Of a DNA stretch of 64,000 nt, positions 24,133 through 35,473 are shown one piece after another. Below the pieces are notes generated by a model that did no database searches, was not told the DNA's origin, and saw nothing but the letters and a program-made list of their open reading frames with translations. The DNA is from Patellaria atrata CBS 101060 (lineage: Eukaryota; Ascomycota; Dothideomycetes; Patellariales; Patellariaceae), in the NCBI GenBank assembly GCA_010093705.1, contig MU006091.1:1764132-1828131 (forward strand), read 5' to 3'. Numbering within the stretch: position 1 is the first letter of the stretch; each line of letters starts with the position of its first letter. The translations under genes and the position numbers were made by a program.

Positions 24133-25109
24133 GCTATAGAGCATCCTATTACAGTCATTGTTTTGAGATAGTTTCTTAAGTAGAAAGCTGATAAGAGTCT
24201 TCATGTAGGAGAGTAAGTGGCTAGAGATAATGAACTCTAGGCATACAAACTCGGCTGTACATCAATAACATGTAAAGATGAGAGTCCAAACTAGAGGTAC
24301 GACCTATAGGAACACTTGTAGTATCTGGTAGGGCTACACATGATTACATTTTCGAAGCATACAGATTTGCAAACCATAGCTTTTGAGGCTCTCGAGCAAG
24401 CAAGTAGATGCGCTCCTGATTTCTCATAATGCTTAAAGTGATGAGCAAGTCACTCTTAATTACTCGCTCTTAATTACCCAACAAAGCTCCCAGTACATGA
24501 ACTCGAAAAGCGTTATCAGATAATTGGCCAGGTTCTGGGATTATACAAGAAATCAAACATCGAATTTAGTCTTGAACCAGAGCCCGGAGCGCATTCGAAA
24601 CCTCCGAGGCTAGGAGCGTCTTTACAGCATCTGACTCTCATCGACTCTGGATCTTTGAACGTAATTCAGCTGTATAAGACTGGTCAAATAAGCAAGCGAT
24701 CGAGCGTCAGTATCTTCTACGAGTGGACGGCTCATCAGTAATCATTTGCAAGAAGTTGATGAAGTTCATGTCTTTGGTTGGCAGGTATAAATTTCCTAGA
24801 TGTGCCGGGGGATTCAATTAATGAGTGACTGGGGTGACTGTTAGACAAGATAGGATGCGCCTTACGCTGATAAGGGAATTCGAAACTTGTTTGGAGGAGG
24901 GTAATCCATGTGTTGCCAGCTAACCTTTACTAAAATCATTCGGCTAGAAGCTACTTAAACTGTCGCACAAAACTGGAGGAATATCTACACGTGGCATGGA
25001 GATTATGTCCATCTTGAAGGGCAGCTTTACTGTAATCTTTTAACTACTGCTTGACTATCGAAATTCTAAGGTGTATTAAAGTGAGCCTGCGAGGAGAAGA
25101 TCGGGAGTA
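24133..25109. other. AT-rich stretch without genes
   Basis: No frame longer than about 60 codons and nothing recognisable on either strand. Confidence 0.4.
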
Positions 25110-26198
25110 TTACAAAATTTTAGAGTTTAGATCGTGGCGCGGGACTAATATATACGCGCTGGAAGCTACAAAGTAGGCTGTAAAGATATGGCATGTTCTA
25201 GCTTCATTCCCTGGCTCGCCATCTCCTGGAAGACGGCGTGCATGGTTCTCTAACCTATGTTCAACGTCTGCACTTAACTCAACAGGGTGTGGTGGTACAG
25301 CAGGTGGCCTCGCCAATCCAATGTGACTTATTTTACCTGTACTTTCCATTTCAGCACGGCCGACAATGCCTGAGAGCGGGCTGGGCATTTGGTGAATGAC
25401 GGATTTAGGAGCCTCAGACGCTGGGTGAGGTAGCCTAGATTGAGGTCGTCGCAGGAGATACCCTAGGATAGCGGTTATCAAAGTTAAGCCTGCAACACCC
25501 CCAACTACACCACCGACTAAAGCCGCCGTGTGGTTGTTCGATGAGCGATTGGTCGGCTCGTCCAACGCAGAGGTTGATGTTGGCGCAAGCCCTCCGGGAG
25601 AAGGCTTGGATGGCTGTAGATTGAAATTTCTTCCGTTAATTAGGTTCTTTTATTCTTGAGAGTTAGTTAAAAGAGGGACAAACATTAATCGCAGTAGCTG
25701 GAACCGAGAACGCATATCCCTCGATGGCAAGTGCGTAAACTTGGGCGCCGGGCGGGGCGGACCAAGTACTCGTCACTGTAACTGATGAAATGCCGTACGC
25801 TGTGACCCGAATAGTTTCCACGTCGCTATAGCATGTTCCATTCAGGGCGGGCCGGGTGAATGGGGCATTTACGCTGGTCGCGAGGCCCATGCCGTTCGGA
25901 CAGCACGCTAGGTAGCCATCTGGAAAGAAGCTGCTAAAAATGGTTTGATAACCAGCAGGGCAGATCAAGGGTGCAATTGCTGGTAGCGGGGTGACGATGG
26001 ACTTCTGTGAGAAGTATGACGAGAGGAACTGGGGTGGATAACACTGAGTAAATGTCGAAGATGGGACAGGACTAGGGTGATTGATGTAGATAAAGTACGA
26101 ACTCGCTGCCATCATTGTGAATTGACTATAGGTACATGATGCAGGCCTGTAAAGGTTGCAGTGATAGCACCGATTATGTCTGAAACGTTGTCCGCCAT
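25110..26198 (-). CDS. Single-pass membrane glycoprotein with Cys-containing ectodomain, possible frameshift
   Basis: The minus strand encodes an ectodomain with PASCTYSQFTMMAASSYFIY, TQCYPPQFLSS, LICPAGYQTIF, GYLACCPNGMG and NGTCYSD. A 70-bp intron (25614-25683) follows. Exon 2 holds a Pro/Ser/Thr-rich stalk, one transmembrane helix (AALVGGVVGGVAGLTLITAI), a basic RR stop-transfer and a Pro-rich cytosolic tail. This layout is common in Pezizomycotina cell-surface proteins of unknown function. A start at 26198 (MADNVSDIIGAITATFT) fits the usual beginning of such proteins, but reaching PASC needs a one-base shift near 26145-26150. Either the gene is frameshifted there, the start is elsewhere (an ATG at 26225 is in the PASC frame), or a splice was missed. 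The function is unknown. Confidence 0.55.
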
Positions 26199-27430
26199 TT
26201 TGTTTCGAAAGGTTCATAGTTGAAGAAAGGAGTGATGGCATGGCAGAAATAAGAATTGCACAAGAAAAATAAACATAGTCCAATGTATTGTACTTGCCGT
26301 TTCCTTTCGTTTTTCGCCCAAGAGCTGGACTGGCTGTCTATACTTATTGAATGCAGGGCGTACAGCGTATAAAACCCGGTAATTGGTGATACATGGGGGG
26401 CAAGACTGTTGGGTGAACTGTCACGAAAGATTGTAGATTCAACCGTTTTCGTAAAAGATTTGATTATTGTACGAGGGATTCTATGCACACTGAGTAGGAG
26501 GGGCCGAAGCGGAGAAAACGATAAGTCGATAAAAGGCTCGCTGGGCGGAGTCGACAGTGAGGCAAACATCAGCCGTATACCTGTGGTAACCATTAGAAGC
26601 AGCGGTCTAAGGATAAAGGCCTGTTCGTATCAGTCCATCGTAAGTGAAAGGGAGATGCTGCAGAGACACGAAGATACTGAATGGCGTTCGAAAGGAGGTT
26701 TAATATAGAACTAACCCGGTCTGCTGGGAGCGGGGAGAGTTGGAAACGCTGCACGCAGACATGCAAGAATCAGTAAGGTAGCTTCAAGGGCTCGAAGAAG
26801 GGAGCACAAGAGGCTGATGGTTGTTGGTTCAATACAAGAAAGAAGGGAGAAAAGATGATGTGTGATTAGAGTAGAAGTCCAGAGTCTTTCTGTTTTGGAC
26901 TAAAAATAGGGAGCACGTGATCATGATGGTAACTTACAGCACCTTTTACCTTATCCATACTAGCTCCAATTTATAATCTCGATTAGATTATTGGATGTGC
27001 GACACTGAGTATACCATAGGTAAGGTAGTTCTGTCGAATTTTGGAATACACGTCAAAATTTAGAGATTGTTGCTTGATTCCTCTAAGTTCCATAATGGAA
27101 GTAATCATAATAAGATGCAAAACGAACGGGCAGGCACCCGGGCTGAGGTGTTCAATTATGCCTTTCTTCCACCGGACCACACCTTCCCCATCCGTACATC
27201 GACAGCATAGGGCAGGAAGAGATAGGATGGAGAAACAGGTAATGGGTACAGGCTAATTATAAGGTAGTGGAGGTAACGTTGACGGTGAGGTACCTTGTAA
27301 CCGCTACGGTGCTACCCGACATGTGTTTCTCCCTATTCTCCTACCTTAAGGTATCATATCTAAGGTTAGCAAAGTAGGTCCTCGCGGTAGGAGTAGAACT
27401 ACTTCAAAGCCGTTTCCACTTGCTCTCACC
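26199..27430. other. Intergenic, divergent upstream regions
   Basis: Upstream DNA of the membrane-protein gene and of the GH71 pseudogene. Frames on both strands between 26174 and 26708 overlap each other and look non-coding. Confidence 0.4.
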
Positions 27431-28784
27431 ATGATCCAGCCATCGCTGCTGTATCTTGCTTCCTTCTTCCTCGCCCTTCCTATAAACTTTGGCCTTTGCG
27501 ACAGAGAAGTCTTCGCTCACCACATGATAGGTCTAACGTACGGCTACACCATACAAGACTTCGCCAACGACGTCAATGCTGCTTCCGCTGCGGGAATCGA
27601 TGGATTTGCGCTCAACATCGGTGCCGATGACCATACATCGACTTCGCTGAAAAATATCTATGCTGCTGCCGAGAGACGGCAATTTCAAGCTCTTCATATC
27701 CTTTGACTACGCCGCCAACTGGAAAGGTTGGACGCCGGAAGAGGCGATCGCCATCATCCATAGTTATAGCAGCAGCCCTGCGCAGTTCCGGTACAACAAC
27801 AAAGTGTTTGTCTCACTTTCGAAAGTCCTGCCGCCGCCGGTGACTGGGCTCAGATCAAGCAGCAGACAGACGCTTTCTTTGTTCCTGACTATTCCAGTAG
27901 AGGCCCTTCAGGCGCTGCCGCCTTACCAAACGTAGATGGTTTGTTTCCCAGGGATGCATGGCCGGACTACAAAGCCGACGTGCCAACCAGTGACCAAGAT
28001 GTAAGATTCACTCCTGTGACGGCTACCACTCTTGAATCCTAACCATAACCCCAAGTATAAAGCAGCACTCGGTAATCGACCCTTCATGATGCCTGTCTCT
28101 CCCTGGTTTTATACCAATGTACCCAAGTACGGCAAGAACTGGCTCTGGCACACAACCAACCTCTGGCCTTTGCGCTGGCAGCAGGTCTTTCAGGCCAGAC
28201 CCACCTTTCTCCAGCTCATTTCGTGGAATGATTGGGCCGAGTCCCACTAACTCGGCCCCATCACGAAGTACGAGGGCGATATACCGACTGGTGCGCTCTG
28301 GTATGTCCAGAACATCCCGCACAATGCCTGGCTCAATGATCTACCTTATTACATTCGAAAGTACAAGGATAATGGTGCGGAGCCGCCGGCCGGGTCTTAC
28401 ACGCCGCATGTCACCTTCTGGTATCGTTTAAACCCCAATCGCGGTTGTTCTGACGACGGGACAACTTGCAACAGCCAGATGAACGGTCAACCCACCTTCC
28501 CACCCCAAGAGTGTACCGGGGATGCTGTATCATTCTCGATTTTCGCGCCTACAGTCTCGATTGTTCAAGTCTCTGTTGGCGGAGTGTCGATCGGTTCAAG
28601 TTCTAGCACTGGACTGGGTGTCTTTTCAGGTTCTTTCACGTTGAAAGGTAAGGTTGGGCCTGTCACTATTTCCGCTTCGTTGAGAGACGGAACGAAACTA
28701 GGCCCTGTAACCGGACCAGCTATCACAACAGCCTGTTTCGACGGTGGTAGGACGAACTGGAATGTGTGGGTCGGAGGGACTTGA
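27431..28784 (+). pseudogene. GH71 alpha-1,3-glucanase (mutanase) pseudogene
   Basis: The gene starts with an ATG and signal peptide (MIQPSLLYLASFFLALPINF), then runs through GH71 blocks: VFAHHMIGLTYGYTIQDFAN, GIDGFALNIGADD, KLFISFDYAANW, DGLFPRDAWPDY, PFMMPVSPWFYTNVPKYGKN and LISWNDWAESH, with a C-terminal beta domain. Three lesions break it: a frame change near 27671 (AAE to DGNFKLF), a missing base near 27814 (VFVS to TFES), and TAA at 28248-28250 where the family has Tyr (ESHY-GP). A normal 55-bp intron (28001-28055) is kept. GH71 enzymes cut cell-wall alpha-1,3-glucan. High similarity outside the lesions suggests recent loss. Sequencing error could explain one indel but hardly all three changes. 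Confidence 0.85.
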
Positions 28785-29223
28785 GAGTAATGAGTGATAG
28801 CCTCCTAAGATACCAATACTCGTGTCTACAATACTATATCTGTCCAGTAGTACAATTCGTCTTCGTCATATTTTATCACTTTCTAATCACAGCGACCATT
28901 TCTACTTGCAATATGACCCTCTGCTCCTTTGCTACCACCATCGCATTGAGCGGTTCCCATTCAAAAGCTCCACTCATACTTTCGGTCTTCACAACTTTTA
29001 AGTCTTTCGTCAGATTCTTTTTCGGAATTCTGGTATTGAAAACACGAACTGGTCACTTGGCTTCTTTAATGTCTCCCGAGCAAATCTCGTCTCCAACAAA
29101 CCAATTTCCTGAGTACTGACAACGCCGCTTTTGAATACAATGACTCTTTCACCCTGCTAACTGTTCAGCTGGTCTCAATATCTCAGACCGCCCATCAGGC
29201 CCGAAATGGCATGCCTGTAGAAC
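28785..29223. other. Intergenic, no gene seen
   Basis: Downstream of the GH71 pseudogene. Contains one unrecognised plus-strand frame that overlaps the gene end and runs to 29119. Confidence 0.4.
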
Positions 29224-29228
29224 CTTGT

Positions 29229-29400
29229 TGTCATGGCTCAACCTCAGATGAAAGCTGAAAGGTATATTGCTATATCTACATAAAGCTTAAACTTTAGGAA
29301 AGAAATTTTTGAGACAGCCTATGCTGTTCTACTAAGTACGGTATGACTAAGCCGCTGGATCATCCAAAGCACTTATACCTATCGGGTCTAACCCGTGACA
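29229..29400. mobile_element. Solo LTR, family B, with CTTGT target duplication
   Basis: A 172-bp block starts TGTCATGGCTCAACCTCAG and ends GGTCTAACCCGTGACA, giving TGTCA/TGACA inverted ends. It is flanked by the 5-bp repeat CTTGT (29224-29228 and 29401-29405). A second, longer copy lies at 35972-36251. With no coding region between two LTRs, it is a solo LTR of an unidentified retrotransposon family; the strand cannot be set. Confidence 0.8.
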
Positions 29401-29405
29401 CTTGT

Positions 29406-29813
29406 AAGTAGTGATACCTATCAATTCGAGCGATTAATGTTCATTATCTTTCTTAGTTCGGTCACTAGTCCCTTTAGCTAATAGTTAGTTTGCTAATGCG
29501 TCATTGATGTTGGAAATCTCGGGGAATAGGGCATATTTGTTGAGTAGATAGTTTATCTTTTCATAGAACCTGGACACATCAGCTGGACTGCAAGTCAGGC
29601 TTTTACGTTTCTAGCATCCTTACTCTTCGCGGGATTTAGGGCCATTATGGCATGCAGCTGCGTGCAGAGCCGTATATGCACTATAGTTCCTTTGACGGTC
29701 TTCGAATTGTTCTATGAGCTCACCTGATGCCCATTTGAGCAAGGTATGTGCTCACGTAGGTACCGGAACTAATAACGCTGTTACGTTTGGGCTGCTAAAT
29801 CGCAATATCCATC
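29406..29813. other. Intergenic, no gene seen
   Basis: No recognisable coding sequence beyond the possible decayed C-terminal end of the ketosamine kinase relic. Confidence 0.35.
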
Positions 29814-30450
29814 TCAGTGTGCACAGTAAGCGCTGGCATCGAACACACAAACCTCCCCTGTCTCGGAACCGGTTTTAATGTTACCATCCCATAAGTCTAG
29901 ATGGTCAACTTTGCGTCTCTTACGGATGAATTGCTGCGTGATACGTACCTCTGTGAATCAATGAAGGTTTGACTGATCGTGTGTCGGCTACCAAGGGACC
30001 TAATACTTGCGGAACCAAATGCGTAATCAGCCGTCCGACATGGTGGCCTAAATTCTTCCATGTACCATTAATCTGTTGGTCCAAACGCACAGCCCCTCGG
30101 AGGAGTTGGATGGAAAATTCCACCCAGCTTGAATTCCACGTCGTCGGTGGTGAAAGGTTTCCTCGTAATGTAACGATATGAAAGCCGAACATATTAGTAG
30201 GGGATTTGCTATACTTATGTAGTTTCACTAATTTGGCGCAGAGTTGAATGGAATCAGGGTTTTGATCCGTCCATTTGATAAAGTCGCATAGAAAGTAATA
30301 CGTATTCGGATGAGAGACATTGAGCCGTCCCCATGCATGCGGCTTTGGAACAAGATTAGGAGCGGCTTTGGATAACTCGTTCATGGAATGGAATTCTCCT
30401 TCCAATAGAGCTCCACCTTGCTCATATTCCGCGTACGGAGAGCTGTTAGT
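29814..30450 (-). pseudogene. Fructosamine/ketosamine-3-kinase relic
   Basis: The minus strand encodes GEFHSMNELSKAAPNLVPKP, TYYFLCDFIKWTDQNPD, KLVKLHKYSKSPTNMFGF, SSWVEFSIQLLRGAVRLDQQ and, after a well-formed 52-bp intron (29897-29948), LIHRDLWDGNIKTGSETGE with CVFDASAYCAH. This is the middle of a fungal fructosamine-kinase-family protein, which phosphorylates glycated proteins for deglycation. The N-terminal nucleotide-binding part is missing or scrambled. A frame change with a stop follows the YCAH block, so the last third is lost. LIHGD, the usual catalytic-loop sequence, reads LIHRD. Non-functional relic. Confidence 0.75.
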
Positions 30451-31295
30451 ATATGTCAGACGGCTGATCCCCGATAGCCTTATGTTGGAAGATCGTCAGG
30501 ATCTCCAGGAGTTCGTGTTGGAGATTTTCAGAGCTAAGTGCTCGGCTCCGACTTATCGGTTAAGTATCACCAAAACTATAACATTAGCTCACTCTTTTGA
30601 TGTCATTTCTTATTTTATATTTGACGTAGGTAGTATCGTTATGTTCGCCTTGATTTAGAAATTACGTAGCTAGGCTTTATGACGTCAAAGGGTTAATCAA
30701 TGAGGTGGTCTGTCATTATATAAACACTAGATAGAATTCGTAGTTGTACGAAGAATCAAACGACTATATTCAGTTATCCACAATCTCACAGTATAGGACT
30801 CGCGAATCTACCATAAGGGAAGTCATTACCTTGAGGAAATAGAACTTTGGCTCGCCACTGGCAAGTCTGGTTTCAATTCTTGCGGCAACTGTGAAATCTG
30901 ATATGCATAACGATCGTAAGAGTGGACGATTGTACCAAGCGGAAAGTCTAGATCAATTGACACCAAGTTTTTTGCAATATCGTAAATGCGCGCCCCACTG
31001 TCAATGACCACTTGGTCTAATGGAAAGTCACCCTGACGACTTTCCCACCGCTGGAACCTGGAGAGACGTTTTGTACCCTCCCCGACAACTTAGGTGGAAG
31101 CTACCACTCTTCAGTCATGATGCCTTTTAGGTAGTAAGAAGTAAGTGTTGATTTTGAAAAGGCATAAAGTTGTGGGGGAGATGAAAGAATTCTACGAGTA
31201 GTATCGAGCAATTGAATATGGAGCATTATGAATGATTTAAAGTCTAGTTCTAATTATGCACAGATAATTGTAATATTATATGGAGTATATAAACA

Positions 31296-31319
31296 ATAAT
31301 TATAGTTGACTATAATTAT
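31296..31319. repeat. Perfect 10-bp hairpin
   Basis: ATAATTATAG, a 4-base loop TTGA, then CTATAATTAT. It lies about 320 bp upstream of the PLC start in very AT-rich DNA. It could be the remains of a MITE or a chance AT palindrome. Confidence 0.6.
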
Positions 31320-31398
31320 CATAGAAAACAGTCCAATGTTTATTATTTTTTTCGGCGACGTCAGCGTATTAGGTTAAAATTAGAACTTCTTCAGCTAT

Positions 31399-31419
31399 GA
31401 TTATATGAATTATATAATC
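31399..31419. repeat. Perfect 8-bp hairpin
   Basis: GATTATAT, loop GAATT, then ATATAATC. About 80 bp after the previous hairpin and similar in sequence style. Confidence 0.5.
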
Positions 31420-31640
31420 AACTTCATCATCCCGGTGATGTCACAGAATTCCTCCTCCGTAACATGACCCCCAAGCCAACAATGTTATCAGCAGTCTACA
31501 TTAAAACTACCTGGGACAATAATATTGCACCTGAAATCTTCAGTTCTCCGAGCCTCCGCGAACATCCACACTTGAGTCTTGCATTGGAGTAACTCCATCT
31601 CGCCATCGCACCGAGAGAACTAATAAGCTTGCCCGCCTTC

Positions 31641-33398
31641 ATGGCCGATCCTAGCTCTTCGCTTGCTACCCGCATCAGCAGCATGAATCCATTCTCGAAA
31701 TCAAGGCCACGAGAGGACGAAGAGGATCTGGGAGAAGAGACCGACTTTGCTGGCGTTGCTGAGGGAGCATATGGCACCCGCCGAACGGAGATCAAAAAGA
31801 GTCGTCTCCGCATCAGCAATGCTCTAAAATCATTGCTCGCTAACGAAGGTGTCTTGTCATCCGAAGATGCTGCTAGTGACTCGAACGAACCCTCCAACGC
31901 TCTGCGAGCACTGCTCAACAAGCCGCATGCTAAGGTCCCAGCATACGTTAGTGATAGGTCACACCCGTTGCCAGAATACTTCATCAGTTCAAGTCACAAT
32001 ACCTACCTGATCGCCCATCAGCTGTACGGGAGCTCCTCTGCTACAGCTTACGAGACTGCGCTCACTGCTGGCTCGCGGTGTGTCGAGATTGACGCTTGGG
32101 ATAATGACAACAACCCGGAGGAACCCAAAGTGACGCATGGCTACACCATGGTCTCTAACATCCCATTTCGTTCCGTATGCGAAACGATCCGCGACGTTGT
32201 CGACAAAGAGGCGAGCCGGTCCATGAACGAGCAGGGCTATCGCGCTGCTCCCATTTTTCTGTCCTTAGAGAATCACTGCAGCGTCAATGGTCAGTTACGT
32301 CTCGTCCAGATCATGAATGAGGTTTGGGGCAATCGGCTTCTTACCGAAGCTATCCGACAGAAAGGTCACGACGAGCAGGAGGGAGGAAGCCACGTAACCC
32401 TTGACGAGCTCGGCTCCAAGATCGTTGTCATTGTCGAGTATCACTTTCCAAACGAGGCCGATAATATTTCAAGTGATAGCGACAGCTCCGAATCCGAGGA
32501 AGAAGAGGAGAAAGAGGCCAGACACGCCTACAAAAAAAAGAAGAATGCTACACCTCCGACCATCATCATTCCTGAGCTCGCGGCCATGGGTGTTTATGCT
32601 CAGTCGGTGAAACCCAACGACAACTCTTGGTTCGAGGATGTACTGCGAAATGCTCCTCATCACCATTTGATAAATGTCTCGGAAGTCGGCTTAGGCGCAC
32701 ACATGCCGACCTATAACATGGCAATCGCGCGTCACAACGCCAGACACCTCATGCGCGTTTTTCCCAAAGGTTCTCGCATATCGTCGCGGAACCTTCATCC
32801 AGTACCCTTTTGGGGTCTTGGTGCCCAAATCTGTGCTCTCAACTGGCAGACTTTTGGCGCCAGTATGCAGATCAACGAAGCAATGTTTAGCGGCACGGAC
32901 GGGTTTGTGTTGAAACCGGCCGCACTACGCGCCGGAGGGAACGGTGAACTAAGTACAGGTAGGAGGATGAAACTACGTCTGCGCGTAGCAGGAGCGTCTG
33001 ACGTCCCTGTACCCGAAGGGAGGGATGAGGGGGACATCAGGCCGTACCTCACCTGTTCCCTAATTCATCCAACCGACCTGAAGGGTGATCCCCCGAAGCG
33101 GAAGACGGGTCAGTACCGACAACACAAGCTTGGATTTGTGCACCGGGGTGAGAATCCGCCGGTGACCGATCCAATCTGGAACGAGACGCTTGATTGGGAG
33201 TACGACGACAATGAGCTTGTATTCTTACGTTTGCTGATCAAAAGCGATGACAAATTTGCAAGTAACCCTAAGCTAGCCGCCGCAGCAGTCCGATTGTTAT
33301 ATGTGACTCCAGGCTGGAGTTTCATCCCCATGCTCGATCTGAAAGGCCGCCAGACGAACTGTTCGTTACTGGTGCTGTTTGAGTTTGAACACTTGTAA
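31641..33398 (+). CDS. Phosphoinositide-specific phospholipase C
   Basis: Single exon; the ATG at 31641 gives 585 residues (MADPSSSLATRISSMNPFSK). The X domain has PLPEYFISSSHNTYLIAHQL with the first catalytic His, SRCVEIDAWD with metal-binding acids, and VTHGYTM with the second His. An acidic linker (SDSDSSESEEEEEKE) separates it from the Y domain (MPTYNMAIARHNARHLMRVF, NWQTFGASMQINEAMFSGTD). A C2 domain follows (LRLRVAGASDVP...). The protein hydrolyses PIP2 to IP3 and diacylglycerol in calcium-dependent signalling. PH and EF-hand modules are not visible, which makes it shorter than yeast Plc1; this short form is common in fungi. Codon use and intact motifs indicate a normal gene. Confidence 0.93.
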   Translation: MADPSSSLATRISSMNPFSKSRPREDEEDLGEETDFAGVAEGAYGTRRTEIKKSRLRISNALKSLLANEGVLSSEDAASDSNEPSNALRALLNKPHAKVPAYVSDRSHPLPEYFISSSHNTYLIAHQLYGSSSATAYETALTAGSRCVEIDAWDNDNNPEEPKVTHGYTMVSNIPFRSVCETIRDVVDKEASRSMNEQGYRAAPIFLSLENHCSVNGQLRLVQIMNEVWGNRLLTEAIRQKGHDEQEGGSHVTLDELGSKIVVIVEYHFPNEADNISSDSDSSESEEEEEKEARHAYKKKKNATPPTIIIPELAAMGVYAQSVKPNDNSWFEDVLRNAPHHHLINVSEVGLGAHMPTYNMAIARHNARHLMRVFPKGSRISSRNLHPVPFWGLGAQICALNWQTFGASMQINEAMFSGTDGFVLKPAALRAGGNGELSTGRRMKLRLRVAGASDVPVPEGRDEGDIRPYLTCSLIHPTDLKGDPPKRKTGQYRQHKLGFVHRGENPPVTDPIWNETLDWEYDDNELVFLRLLIKSDDKFASNPKLAAAAVRLLYVTPGWSFIPMLDLKGRQTNCSLLVLFEFEHL

Positions 33399-35460
33399 AT
33401 AAACGCTGCTTTTAATCAGAAGACTTCATTCCTACCGATAGAACGAAATGTTCGTCTCAAGGTAGGAACGTCAACTGAGGCGCCATCAAAATTACGCAGA
33501 CATTTTTGAGAAACATTGTTCATTTTGCAAAATCTCCGCTATAATCCCACGAGAGTAATGCTCCTTCTTATTAAAGAATTTGGTTAGCTGAAAGGTTGAT
33601 TATCTTCGCTAGGTGTTTCGCCATATTAATATTCATCTTTATCGAGATACACACAGGCCCATTCGAGTCCCTTAGTCATCTACGGGGGCTCTCGAGCACT
33701 GGAAATTGCCATTACAGAAACGGACAATCACAATTCACGTATTTGCGATTCCTATCTTCTACCGCCTAGCCGTTCATGATTCGGCCCTCATGATGCTATA
33801 GACGAAGGAGACACCCATAGAGGTGAAATCTAGTTTCTCGCAGAAGACGACAGGTCAACCCAAGGCTCAAGGATAAAGAAAACCTGCTTCCGCCTACCAC
33901 CCAACAGCTCATGGTCCTAGCGTGTCGGGGTAGGCCGGAGACCGAGCGGTCCATTTGAGGTGATCGGCTGGTGATGAGACTGAGAAAGTCTCGCATCAAA
34001 ATGTAGCCGTCTGTCTCATCCTTTCTCGACGGCGACTACCATGTCCACGTGAAGGGCCCGGAGAACCAGCACCCACTCGTCCGCGATACATAGACCTTCA
34101 CCCATTCGGTACAGCCATAGGTAGTACATGTCACTGTGCCACCAGAAGTTCGTCCTGCCGAGGCTGTGCTTCGCGCCCGACCAGTCAACCGTCCACGAAG
34201 TCAAACCCGTCTGCAAACTGCACCTCCCCCCTCAAGCCGATTAGTGGTTCCAGACAGACTTCCGACCATATTAGGTATAGGTATTAGGTCCGCGTTGATG
34301 TGGGTGAAGAGTGTGACGATACCCACATCATAGTCGCATGAACCCATGCTTCGGAGGCAGAGGTTGTTACGGATGCCCATCAAGCTATATATCGTATCAC
34401 TGGAATCCGAAGAGCGGCGGAAACGCTACCGGTAGATCAGGAACGGCGTCTTCTCTTCGATCAATGCGCGTACCCCGCTCATGGCCGCCGTGATGTCGTC
34501 CAGGAGGCTGTTGGGCTCTATCTCCTGGTGTTGTTGATACTATTCCCATTGTCTAGCTAATCATCCCCCCCAAAACCATCATGTCATGTCGTACCCTTCC
34601 TCGCTTCTCTTACCTCCTCAACCGAACACAGGAGGGATAGTTTTCGGGGTATGAGTGGGTGGTGTTCGTAAGGTATTTCGTGTAAGAAGGTTTAACGGGA
34701 GGTAGTTGGGAGTAGAGAGGCTTCACGCAATTTGATCGCAGGCGAACAGGAAGGCGTTGGGAAAGGTATATTTGAATTGGCATCTGTTAAGTGATTGGGG
34801 TAGTTGGCGTTCAGGAACAGTATCTCATCATGTGTTCCATTATGAAAAACTCAAGTGCGGCCTAGGGTGCACACGGGGAAAAGGACGGGTTAAGGCTCCA
34901 GTCAGGGTTCTAATTGAACACTACTAAAGAAATAGTCCTCACCGCCGCCCGAAAAGATCTCGAAACACGAGTTTTCATTTAAACGGAACTGTGGTTTCAA
35001 GAATTGAAGAGAGGGAAGCTTTGAAGACCGAAAAGGACTTGGGAATAACCTAAGGCGCCAAGGGATGGAGCTTATAATTGAAATAATGCTGATTAGGTTC
35101 ACGGATTGCGTTCTCATTTTCCCTGACTACTTAATTTTCATGGAGTGCTCGGAGAAGGTTGAATTCTTATGAAGAGCTGCAGAATTACTGTTCATACCAG
35201 CATCGATATGGAGTTATCTTGGACTGTTGGTCTATTTATGTGTCTACACTATATCCTGATTGCAATAATGCTTGCTTACCATTTCATTGCAAAACAAACA
35301 GGAAGTGACATCAATACTGAAAGATAGCTCATTCATGAGCAAAGTACGCAACGTAAATACTCCGCATAGTTATTACTGTTACGGCCACAGGACGAAGAAG
35401 CGGCATTACCCATAGAGCGGTAGCGCAGAAGTGTCAGAACGGAACAACCATCACGGGTAG
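33399..35460. other. 2-kb stretch with an unrecognised decayed coding segment
   Basis: From about 34560 down to 33780 the minus strand has amino-acid-like composition in several frames (for example LLDDITAAMSGVRALIEEKT, then SMGSCDYDVGIVTLFTHINA, then LGRTNFWWHSDMYYLWLYRM) broken by stops. It looks like a decayed gene that I cannot assign. The remainder, 34560-35460, shows nothing. Confidence 0.4.
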
Positions 35461-35473
35461 GAGATCACGTGAT

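Larger units (their letters stand above)
30451..31640. other. AT-rich stretch upstream of the phospholipase C gene
   Basis: Contains short frames only (for example 30826-31011 on the minus strand, unrecognised), two perfect hairpins listed separately, and the promoter of the PLC gene. Confidence 0.4.
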
